Source: an uncultured Bacilli bacterium
GTDB lineage: Bacteria; Bacillota_I; Bacilli_A; RF39; UBA660
NCBI GenBank assembly: GCA_947631885.1
Contig: CANRMZ010000066.1
Span: 1-7,004, forward strand
Length of the DNA stretch: 7,004 nucleotides
Direction of reading: 5' to 3'
In this document: piece after piece, positions 1-5,870 of the stretch
Layout of the letters: the number at the start of each line of letters is the position of its first letter
How positions within the stretch are numbered: the stretch's first letter is position 1
Translations under genes and position numbers: made by a program
Notes under the pieces: generated by a model
Database searches by the model: none
What the model was told of the DNA's origin: nothing
What the model saw: only the letters and a program-made list of their open reading frames with translations

Positions 1-1971
1 GTTAATTTACTCAAAAGAAAAGAAGATGTTATTAGATTAATTGATGAAAAGGGTCTTCTTACTGATGAGATAAAAAATAATATTATGGCTTGTAAAAAAC
101 TTGTTGAAGTAGAAGATATATACAGGCCATATAAAGAAAAGAAGAAAACTAAAGCTACGGAAGCTATAGCTGCCGGTCTTGAAGGTCTTGCCAAGATGAT
201 TATGGCTTTCCCCTTAACAGGTTCCTTTGAGAGTATGGCGTCTAAATTTATAGGCGAAAAAGTTAAAGATACGGCTTATGCTCTTGAGGGAGCAGGTTAT
301 ATTATTGCAGAGTACATTAGTGATAATGCTTATTATCGTAAGCTTATCAGGAACTATCTTTATAAAAATGGTAGCATAACTTGTAAAAAGAAAAAAGATG
401 CCGTAGATGAAAAGAAAACCTATGAGATGTATTATGACTATACTGAAAAGGTAAGAGAAATAAGACCTCATAGAGTACTAGCTATTAATAGAGCTGAAAA
501 TGAAAAAGTAATAACTGTATCAATAGATGTTAATGATAAGGAAATTTTAGATATCTTAAAAGAAAAAGTTATTAAGAATAAAGATAGTTTTGTTTGCTCC
601 TTTGTAGAAAATGCTATTGAAGATAGTTATAAAAGACTTATTTTCCCAAGTGTTGAAAGAGAGATTAGAGCAGATTTAACCGAAAAAGCCGATGAAGTAG
701 CTATTGATAACTTTGGTAAAAACTTAGAAAATTTACTTTTGACGCCACCGATGAAAGATAAAACCGTTTTAGGATTTGACCCGGCATTTAGAACTGGTTG
801 TAAGCTTGCAGTTGTAAGTCCAGTTGGTAAGCTTTTACATATTGATGTTATTTATCCTCATGAACCAGTAAATAAATATGAAGAAGCTGCTGCTAAAGTA
901 ATCGATATTATCAATAAGTATGAAGTTGATATTGTCGCAATTGGTAATGGTACTGCTTCAAGAGAAAGTGAAAAGTTTATTGCGGATGTCTTAAAAAGAC
1001 TAGATCATAAAGTATCATATATTATTGTAAGTGAAGCTGGGGCCAGTGTATATAGTGCTTCAAAACTAGCTATTGAGGAATTTCCTGATTTACATGTTGA
1101 ACAACGAAGTGCGGTTTCCATTGGTCGAAGATTACAAGATCCACTTTCTGAACTGGTTAAGATAACGCCTGAAAGTATAGGTGTTGGTTTATATCAACAT
1201 GATGTAAGTGGCAAAGAGCTTTCTAAAACTCTAGATTTCGTAGTTAGTAAATCAGTAAATAGTGTTGGTGTAAATGTTAATACAGCATCATTTTCTTTAC
1301 TTAAATATATATCAGGTATAACGAAGAAAAATATTGATAAAATAATAGCTTACCGGGAAGAAAAGGGCAGAATTAACTCAAGAGATGAAATGAAAAAAGC
1401 TAAGCTTTTAACAGATAAAGCTTTTGAGCAAGCTATAGGCTTTATGCGGGTTCTTGATGGATCTAATCCTTTAGATCGAACTGATATCCACCCTGAAAGT
1501 TATCAGGTTGCCGAAAAACTATTAGAAAAAATAGGCATGAGTACTAAAGATATTGGTACTAAAGAGTTACTTGAAAAGTTAGAAAAACTAGATGTTAATA
1601 CTGTGGCTAAAGAATTAGGTAGTGATCCTTATACTACTGAGGATATTATTAAATCTTTACAAAAACCTAATCGTGACCCAAGAGATGATATGCCAAAACC
1701 AATACTCAAAAGTGATGTACTAGATATTAAGGATTTGAAACTTAATATGAAATTACAAGGCACCGTAAGAAATGTTGTGGACTTCGGAGCCTTTGTAGAC
1801 ATAGGCCTTCATAATGATGGATTAGTACATATTTCTAAGATGACAGATAAATATATTAAACATCCAAGTGATGTTGTAAGTGTTGGTGATATAGTAGATG
1901 TTTATGTTATAGATATCAATCTTGAAAAAGAAAAGGTCGGATTATCTTTATTGAATCCCCTAAAAGAGTAA
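1..1971 (+). CDS. tex: Tex family S1 RNA-binding protein (YhgF-type), 5' end outside window
   Basis: The frame is open from the first base of the window, and the codons before the ATG at 85 already read like Tex, so that ATG is internal and the true start lies upstream. 656 residues are visible. B. subtilis-type Tex is about 720 aa, so about 60 N-terminal residues are missing. Counting codons from position 1, the order is: an N-terminal helical region with the family-typical VEDIYRPYK segment (codons 35-43), a YqgF/RNase H-like domain beginning at VLGFDPAFRTGCK (from 256; the usual DPG is DPA here), a helix-hairpin-helix region (about 415-490), and a C-terminal S1 domain (about 579-653, with GTVRNVVDFGAFVDIG and LVHIS). 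Tex is a conserved cytoplasmic nucleic-acid-binding protein linked to transcription and to RNA metabolism; its exact role here is not shown by the sequence. The gene ends in TAA followed directly by a second in-frame TAA. No strong GC-rich terminator follows. Confidence 0.97.
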   Translation, partial: VNLLKRKEDVIRLIDEKGLLTDEIKNNIMACKKLVEVEDIYRPYKEKKKTKATEAIAAGLEGLAKMIMAFPLTGSFESMASKFIGEKVKDTAYALEGAGYIIAEYISDNAYYRKLIRNYLYKNGSITCKKKKDAVDEKKTYEMYYDYTEKVREIRPHRVLAINRAENEKVITVSIDVNDKEILDILKEKVIKNKDSFVCSFVENAIEDSYKRLIFPSVEREIRADLTEKADEVAIDNFGKNLENLLLTPPMKDKTVLGFDPAFRTGCKLAVVSPVGKLLHIDVIYPHEPVNKYEEAAAKVIDIINKYEVDIVAIGNGTASRESEKFIADVLKRLDHKVSYIIVSEAGASVYSASKLAIEEFPDLHVEQRSAVSIGRRLQDPLSELVKITPESIGVGLYQHDVSGKELSKTLDFVVSKSVNSVGVNVNTASFSLLKYISGITKKNIDKIIAYREEKGRINSRDEMKKAKLLTDKAFEQAIGFMRVLDGSNPLDRTDIHPESYQVAEKLLEKIGMSTKDIGTKELLEKLEKLDVNTVAKELGSDPYTTEDIIKSLQKPNRDPRDDMPKPILKSDVLDIKDLKLNMKLQGTVRNVVDFGAFVDIGLHNDGLVHISKMTDKYIKHPSDVVSVGDIVDVYVIDINLEKEKVGLSLLNPLKE

Positions 1972-1984
1972 TAATAAACTTCAC

Positions 1985-2087
1985 GTAAATTGACAGAGAA
2001 AAACAAGATTTTAAAGCAAAAATTTTTTTTCTTTGAGATAATGAGAAAAATGAAGAATAGAAAAGTGACTACAGATTGTCAATTTAC
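1985..2087. repeat. 11-bp perfect inverted repeat framing the leader of the surface-protein gene
   Basis: GTAAATTGACA at 1985-1995 is matched exactly by its reverse complement TGTCAATTTAC at 2077-2087, with 81 bp between the arms. Homology does not extend beyond the 11 bp, and no flanking target-site duplication is evident. The right arm ends one base before the AAGGAG of the next gene's ribosome binding site. If both arms are transcribed they could pair over a long range and constrain that site. Each arm contains TTGACA pointing inward. A MITE-like remnant, a leader structure or a two-site operator are all possible; the sequence does not decide between them. Confidence 0.6.
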
Positions 2088-2094
2088 AAAGGAG
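2088..2094 (+). promoter_or_regulatory. Ribosome binding site fixing the start of the surface-protein gene at 2100
   Basis: AAAGGAG at 2088-2094 sits 5 nt before the ATG at 2100. Reading upstream from that ATG stays in frame to an ATT at 2076, but that extension would translate the binding site itself, so the ATG at 2100 is the start. Confidence 0.85.
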
Positions 2095-2099
2095 AATAT

Positions 2100-3224
2100 A
2101 TGAAAAAGACACTAATAGCAATATCAATATTAATCCTTATACTAGCAATAGTAAGCATATTTATAACTTTTGATGATAAAGAGACTGATTCTAATTTTTC
2201 TAGACTAGCTATAATAGTTCAAAATGAAACCGGTGAAGGCTATCATGAGTGGGCGAATGAAACTTGGCCGACAGATGGTTATAAATTTTCGGAAAAAAGT
2301 AACTGTATTAATAATGGAACACTATCTTATGATTTAGAAAAAGGAGTAACATTGAATTTAAATAAAAGTGATAAATGCACAATTTTTTTTGACAAAGAAG
2401 CCCTACCTACTATTACTAACATAACTTTCACAGATCTTACTTATAATTCAGTAAAAGCAAACGTAGAAGTTGCTAATTTTGATAGTTCAAAATATAAAGT
2501 TCAATTAGGGTTAGGGGCTGTAAATAAAATAAATGCCATAAGTGGCAGCGGTGGAAGCTCTAGTGGAGGTTCTTCTGGTGGATCTTCAGAGGTAAAAACG
2601 TGGTATGATTCAACATATAAAGACGGAATATATACGTATTTATTTAGTAATTTAAGAAGCAATAGTAACTACAACATATCAGCTCGAATTATTGATAATT
2701 CAGGTAAAGTTATAGCAACTTTAACAAAAAATGTTGATACTTCTCCTGCCTGTGATAGTCAATTGTGTTTAAATCTTGATTATGCACCACAAGTTATAGA
2801 AGAGACTTTTGCAGCAATGCAATATATATTGGATGGGGCAGGCATGTATATAGAACTAGAAGATTCTAGCATTGATCAGTATGGTAAAGTCACTATAGTG
2901 GCAGATTTTTATATAGATACAGGTATTAGTCCTTGGGAAGTGGCACAAATATTTAGCTATAATTTTGAAGATTTATCTGCTATATTAGAAGATTATATAG
3001 GCACTTTTTATGCTGGATTTAACGTTGGCATAGAGCAAGCTCTTCCATCCTCAAACATTGATATGGAAATGGCTCAATATTTTATGAATTTTTTTGGAAT
3101 CAATAGTTTGCAACAGTTGTATGATGCTAATTGGGAAGATATGAGATATTACCAATATCCAACAATAATAGCAAGACATGAGTCAGGGATTGTAATCGCC
3201 CAAATTAATGTAAACTGGATATGA
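2100..3224 (+). CDS. Membrane-anchored extracellular protein of unknown function with Gly/Ser insert
   Basis: This is a 374-aa protein whose family I do not recognise by name. Residues 1-3 are MKK, followed by a hydrophobic stretch at about 4-24 that fits an uncleaved signal anchor or signal peptide, so the rest should be outside the cell. No LPXTG motif, lipobox or C-terminal membrane helix is present. Residues 38-100 form a small module with W51, W56 and two cysteines (C69, C93) that could form a disulfide. Residues about 103-212 look like a beta-sandwich of fibronectin type III kind (an ITNITFTDLT start and a later LRSNSNYNISARI strand pair). It is interrupted by a 16-residue Gly/Ser-only tract at 148-163. 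A CDSQLC pair (C218, C223) marks the junction to an acidic, aromatic-rich C-terminal domain (224-374). The gene stands alone between two housekeeping genes, ends in TGA, and has an AAAGGAG binding site. The fn3 call and the surface location are inferences; the open frame is clear. Confidence 0.85.
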   Translation: MKKTLIAISILILILAIVSIFITFDDKETDSNFSRLAIIVQNETGEGYHEWANETWPTDGYKFSEKSNCINNGTLSYDLEKGVTLNLNKSDKCTIFFDKEALPTITNITFTDLTYNSVKANVEVANFDSSKYKVQLGLGAVNKINAISGSGGSSSGGSSGGSSEVKTWYDSTYKDGIYTYLFSNLRSNSNYNISARIIDNSGKVIATLTKNVDTSPACDSQLCLNLDYAPQVIEETFAAMQYILDGAGMYIELEDSSIDQYGKVTIVADFYIDTGISPWEVAQIFSYNFEDLSAILEDYIGTFYAGFNVGIEQALPSSNIDMEMAQYFMNFFGINSLQQLYDANWEDMRYYQYPTIIARHESGIVIAQINVNWI

Positions 3225-3252
3225 TATGTAGTAAAAAATTATTATCTAAAGC

Positions 3253-3281
3253 TTTTCTAAAAAAATAAATGCTAGTATACT
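3253..3281 (+). promoter_or_regulatory. Candidate sigma-A promoter for rmuC, -10 within a palindrome
   Basis: The -10 element TATACT (3276-3281, five of six consensus) lies 17 nt after a weak -35 element TTTTCT (3253-3258, three of six). The -10 overlaps the perfect palindrome TAGTATACTA (3273-3282). Transcription would start near 3288, giving a leader of about 20 nt that carries the binding site AAAGGTAGG (3292-3300). Confidence 0.45.
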
Positions 3282-3307
3282 ATTAATTAGAAAAGGTAGG
3301 TATTAAC

Positions 3308-4387
3308 ATGATTGATTACATTTTAATTGGACTTTTAGTTATTGTTATCATTCTTCTTTTAATACTTATATTTAAGAAAAATCACAATAATGATATTGCC
3401 GATAGAATGAGTAAGCTAGAAATTGATTTAACAAAAGAGATAGGAGACTTTAAATTTTCTTTCTCAAGAGATTTAAATGGCGATTTTGAAAAGCTTTCTG
3501 AAAGTATTGAAAGAAAACTTACTTATATAAATGATGCTGTTAATGAAAGACTTGATAAAAACTTTGAGAAAAGTAATAAGACTTTTATGGATGTTTTAGA
3601 AAGACTTACTAAAATTGATGCTGCGCAAAAGAAGATTGATGAATTATCAACTGATATTGTAACTTTACAAAATGTTTTAACCGATAAGAAAACAAGAGGT
3701 ACTTTTGGGGAAGTTAATCTTGAATATATTTTGAATAATGCTTTTGGTTCAAGTGCTACGGGAATATATGAAACTCAACACCATTTTGATAATGGATATA
3801 TTGTTGATGCCTTGTTATATGCTCCAACTCCGCTTGGAACTATTTCTATAGATAGTAAATTTCCTTTAGAAAACTATCAAAAAATGACTGATCGAAGTAA
3901 AACTAAAGAAGAAAGATTAATGGCTGAGAAATTATTTGTTCAAGATGTTAAGAAACATATTAATGATATTAGTAGCAAGTATATTATCCCAGGAGTTACT
4001 TCTGATGAGGCAATTATGTTTTTGCCTGCGGAAGCTATTTTTGCGGAGATTAATGCCTATCATCCTGAACTTATAACATATGCTTATAATAATAACGTAT
4101 GGATAACAGGACCAACAACTCTTATATCAACTCTTTCAACAATATCCATGATTATTAAGAATATTGAAAGAGATAAGTATGCTAAAGTAATTCATGAAGA
4201 ATTAAATAAATTATCTATAGAGTTCTCTCGTTATAAAGATCGTTGGGATAAACTAGCTAAAAATATTAAGGCTGTTAATAATTCAGTTGACGAGATAAAT
4301 ACGACAACAGAAAAGATAACGAAGAGATTTGACTCTATTAATAAAGTAGATTTAAAAGAAATTGGTTATGATGAAAATCATAATTAA
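3308..4387 (+). CDS. rmuC: DNA recombination protein RmuC family
   Basis: This 359-aa protein has the RmuC layout. A single membrane helix at about residues 4-23 is followed by a basic KK turn, a long charged, coiled-coil-like region at about 30-125, and the RmuC core from about 120 to 345. The hallmark KKTRGTFGE is at 127-135, followed by the family's VDALL (D167) and IDSKFP (D182, K184), the acidic residues and lysine expected of its restriction-endonuclease-like fold. FLPAEAIFAE (238-247) and ITGPTTL (266-272) are also typical. RmuC proteins are predicted membrane-tethered nucleases linked, by E. coli genetics, to limiting recombination at DNA inverted repeats; the biochemical role is not firmly known. 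The start is set by AAAGGTAGG 7 nt before the ATG. The length is shorter than E. coli RmuC (about 475 aa) but usual for Bacillota. The predicted nuclease residues look intact. Confidence 0.95.
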   Translation: MIDYILIGLLVIVIILLLILIFKKNHNNDIADRMSKLEIDLTKEIGDFKFSFSRDLNGDFEKLSESIERKLTYINDAVNERLDKNFEKSNKTFMDVLERLTKIDAAQKKIDELSTDIVTLQNVLTDKKTRGTFGEVNLEYILNNAFGSSATGIYETQHHFDNGYIVDALLYAPTPLGTISIDSKFPLENYQKMTDRSKTKEERLMAEKLFVQDVKKHINDISSKYIIPGVTSDEAIMFLPAEAIFAEINAYHPELITYAYNNNVWITGPTTLISTLSTISMIIKNIERDKYAKVIHEELNKLSIEFSRYKDRWDKLAKNIKAVNNSVDEINTTTEKITKRFDSINKVDLKEIGYDENHN

Positions 4388-4409
4388 TAATATAAAAATT
4401 CTTATTAAT
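4383..4409 (+). repeat. AT-only stem-loop over the rmuC stop codon
   Basis: ATTAATAA (4383-4390) and TTATTAAT (4402-4409) are perfect 8-bp inverted arms around an 11-nt loop, and the left arm covers the rmuC stop codon. The stem has no G:C pair and no U-tract follows, so it is a poor intrinsic terminator. It lies directly upstream of the next gene's predicted -10 element and may be chance in an AT-rich gap. Confidence 0.3.
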
Positions 4410-4410
4410 G

Positions 4411-4419
4411 TGATATTAT
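4411..4419 (+). promoter_or_regulatory. Candidate extended -10 promoter for the phosphatase-like/pduL pair
   Basis: TGATATTAT reads as an extended -10 element: TG, one base, then TATTAT at 4414-4419 (five of six consensus). I see no good -35 element at 16-18 nt upstream, which an extended -10 can tolerate. Transcription would begin near 4426, just before the strong binding site GAAGGAG (4432-4438) and the ATG at 4446. Confidence 0.4.
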
Positions 4420-4445
4420 GTTATTAGGGTAGAAGGAGTACAAAA

Positions 4446-5063
4446 ATGGAAGTTTATTTTATATGTAACAATTTATTTGAGAATAATTTGAGCTATAATA
4501 ACCGCCAAGATATTGAGCAAAAGAAAATGACAAGACCCCTTTCTATCGAAGGCGAAGGCATAGCTAAAAATATTGCTGTTCTAGATGATTTCATGGATGT
4601 TAATAGTATTTATTCTTCTATGTATGCATCATCTTTAGCAAGCGCAAAATATTTAGCTAATCGTTTAGACAAAATAATAATTGTTGATGAAGATTTAAAT
4701 GATTGCAAGATAGGAACCTTGGGAAGTAAAAGCCTTAAGATGGTTAAATTTATGCAAAATCATGATTTCAATATTAAGCTAAATGGTGGTGAATCTTTAG
4801 AAGAAGTTGGAAGCCGGATGGAAAGAGTTGTTCAAAGAATTCTTGACATTGAAGATAATAAGATAGCAGTATATACCCATAAAAGAGCATTACTGGGCTA
4901 TTTAATAAGAAATGCTCAAACCGGATATAATCTTGATGATGATTTAATAGTTGAGTTTAATGATAAAGTTATTTACAGTGAAGCTGATAAAGATGCCGAT
5001 ATAGTTAAAGTTACCTATGATCGAGGGCATAATATTTTAGATATTGATATTATAGATATATAA
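4446..5063 (+). CDS. Histidine phosphatase superfamily protein, apparently catalytically inactive
   Basis: This 205-aa protein has the phosphoglycerate-mutase-like fold pattern. The first strand is MEVYFI, RPLSIEGEGIAKNIA (30-44) matches the usual 'PLT..G..QA' segment, SIYSSMYASSLASAKYLA (54-71) matches the 'IYSSPL.RA..TA' segment, and GGES (114-117) with R124 and a late strand ending in TH (H145) complete it. However, the catalytic motif RHG that should follow the first strand reads CNN (residues 7-9), so the phospho-accepting histidine is Asn8. The second phosphate-binding arginine expected around residues 61-63 is also absent (ASS), and the usual acidic catalytic position is Asp86 in LNDCKIG. 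H145 and GES are kept. The frame is intact and the binding site is strong (GAAGGAG, 7 nt spacing), so the gene is expressed rather than decayed. pduL follows 11 nt later, probably in the same transcript. A binding or regulatory role is inferred, and no substrate can be named. Confidence 0.85.
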   Translation: MEVYFICNNLFENNLSYNNRQDIEQKKMTRPLSIEGEGIAKNIAVLDDFMDVNSIYSSMYASSLASAKYLANRLDKIIIVDEDLNDCKIGTLGSKSLKMVKFMQNHDFNIKLNGGESLEEVGSRMERVVQRILDIEDNKIAVYTHKRALLGYLIRNAQTGYNLDDDLIVEFNDKVIYSEADKDADIVKVTYDRGHNILDIDIIDI

Positions 5064-5074
5064 AGGAAGAAAAT

Positions 5075-5635
5075 ATGGAAACAAAAGTCATAATTGAAGT
5101 TAGTAATAGACATATTCATTTAAGTGAAGAAACATATAATAAACTATTTGATGAGCCAATGAATAAAGTAAAAGATTTAAGTCAAAAAGGAATGTATGTT
5201 TCTGATAAGGTAGTTACGATATATACCGATAGCTTTGAATTTAAAAATGTTAAATTAATAGGGCCATTAAGAGGATATGACCAAGTAGAAATATCACATA
5301 ATGATGCTTTAAAGCTTCATATCGATCTTCCGGTTAGAGCAAGTGGTGACTTAAATGGGGCTAGCATTATTCATGTTAAAACTGATAAAGCAGACTTAGA
5401 ACTTGCGTGCGCAATAATATCCCAAAGACATATACATATGAATCCAGATGATGCCCATAAATATGGGGTAGTAAATGGCCAAAAAGTAAAAGTTAAAGTC
5501 GCAGGTGATAAATCGGGTGAAATGGATGCTTATATTAAAGTAAGCGAAGATGGAGTTTATTACATGCATATAGATACTGATGATGCCAATGCCTTTTTAA
5601 TTAAGAATTTAGATGAAGGAACTTTAATAATTTAA
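5075..5635 (+). CDS. pduL: PduL-type phosphate acyltransferase (phosphotransacylase)
   Basis: This 186-aa protein matches the PduL family along its whole length. The family interconverts acyl-CoA plus phosphate with acyl phosphate plus CoA; acetyl-CoA or propanoyl-CoA are the known substrates. The two beta-barrel halves each carry the metal-binding motif: SNRHIHLS with H13 and H15, then SQRHIHM with H119 and H121. E72 (QVEIS) and H165 (MHIDTDDAN) supply the remaining expected zinc ligands, and R66 in GPLRG is the conserved phosphate-contacting arginine. The protein begins almost directly at the first domain, with no N-terminal extension of the kind that targets PduL to microcompartments. No shell genes are nearby, so a cytosolic acetyl-phosphate role, usually paired with acetate kinase, is inferred. 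Its binding site AAAGGAAG overlaps the stop codon of the preceding phosphatase-like gene, indicating co-transcription and likely translational coupling. An intrinsic terminator follows. Confidence 0.95.
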   Translation: METKVIIEVSNRHIHLSEETYNKLFDEPMNKVKDLSQKGMYVSDKVVTIYTDSFEFKNVKLIGPLRGYDQVEISHNDALKLHIDLPVRASGDLNGASIIHVKTDKADLELACAIISQRHIHMNPDDAHKYGVVNGQKVKVKVAGDKSGEMDAYIKVSEDGVYYMHIDTDDANAFLIKNLDEGTLII

Positions 5636-5653
5636 AATTGCTGATTAAAACAG

Positions 5654-5674
5654 AACGACATTTGTCGTTTTTTT
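5654..5674 (+). terminator. Rho-independent terminator after pduL
   Basis: AACGACA (5654-5660) pairs perfectly with TGTCGTT (5663-5669) over a 2-nt TT gap, in practice a 4-nt loop. A run of seven T's spans 5668-5674. It lies 18 nt past the pduL stop and closes the phosphatase-like/pduL unit. Confidence 0.85.
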
Positions 5675-5700
5675 GTGACCCAAAATGACAATTTTAGCTC

Positions 5701-5728
5701 TTGCAATAAAATAAATAAAGAAGATAAT
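5701..5728 (+). promoter_or_regulatory. Candidate sigma-A promoter for the Rpn-like nuclease gene
   Basis: TTGCAA (5701-5706, four of six) and GATAAT (5723-5728, five of six) are separated by 16 nt. The pair is bracketed by a 6-bp inverted repeat, GCTCTT (5697-5702) and AAGAGC (5729-5734), that could be an operator or chance. A start near 5735 would place the palindrome at 5737-5750 at the very 5' end of the message. Confidence 0.5.
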
Positions 5729-5736
5729 AAGAGCCA

Positions 5737-5750
5737 GTTTTTCGAAAAAC
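5737..5750 (+). repeat. 14-bp perfect palindrome at the predicted 5' end of the nuclease transcript
   Basis: GTTTTTCGAAAAAC is its own reverse complement. It sits between the predicted promoter and the binding site at 5758-5763. It could be an operator or a small 5' stem-loop that stabilises the message, although in RNA the central bases would have to open to form the loop. Confidence 0.45.
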
Positions 5751-5757
5751 ACTAGCG

Positions 5758-5763
5758 AAAGGA
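5758..5763 (+). promoter_or_regulatory. Strong ribosome binding site serving the ATG at 5772, out of frame with the nuclease ORF
   Basis: AAAGGA lies 8 nt before the ATG at 5772, a textbook arrangement. That ATG opens a frame which is not the nuclease frame. The nuclease frame's own first ATG (5804) is preceded only by the weak A-rich run AAAAGAAAA. This is the main reason to suspect a frame disruption at the gene's start. Confidence 0.7.
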
Positions 5764-5771
5764 ATAACAAG

Positions 5772-5870
5772 ATGCGAAAAAGTAATACTGCAGTAAAAGA
5801 AAAATGCCAAAAGAAGTATTTAACAGATCGAGCCGTAAGTCAGTTTTCAAAAATAAAGAATATCTTTTAG
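5772..5870 (+). other. Short 32-codon frame, probable displaced N-terminus of the nuclease
   Basis: The ATG at 5772 reads MRKSNTAVKEK and then, after the five-A run at 5800-5804, continues in the 0 frame to a TAG at 5868-5870. The nuclease frame begins with the ATG at 5804, one base into overlap with the preceding AAA codon. Adding one A to that run would fuse MRKSNTAVKEK directly to MPKEVFNRSS in one frame. Three readings remain: a real one-base deletion, an assembly or sequencing error in a homopolymer, or -1 slippage on AAA. A genuine separate small peptide is the least likely. Confidence 0.45.

Noticed and set aside
85..87. ATG as the start of tex
   Set aside because: The frame upstream to position 1 is open and continues in Tex-like sequence, there is no binding site before it, and the family is longer at the N-terminus.
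214..471. An 85-codon open frame on the minus strand inside tex
   Set aside because: It lies wholly within a well-supported tex coding region, shows no family signature, and has the hydrophobic, Ile/Phe-rich composition expected from the complement of AT-rich coding DNA.
1990..2018. Forward promoter using the perfect TTGACA at 1990-1995
   Set aside because: No acceptable -10 element lies 16-18 nt downstream; the sequence there is TTAAAGCA. The TTGACA is better explained as part of the inverted repeat.
2008..2030. Intrinsic terminator for tex (ATTTT/AAAAT with a run of eight T's)
   Set aside because: The possible stem is five A:T pairs with no G:C pair, too weak to call. The T-run alone is not evidence.
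2076..2099. ATT start adding eight residues to the surface protein
   Set aside because: It would translate through the AAAGGAG site that serves the ATG at 2100, and it would place a tyrosine- and glutamate-containing stretch before a normal MKK signal start.
5636..5803. CRISPR repeats, tRNA or a riboswitch in the longest intergenic gap
   Set aside because: The gap holds a terminator, a promoter candidate and short palindromes only. There is no repeated unit with spacers, no cloverleaf and no recognisable riboswitch core.
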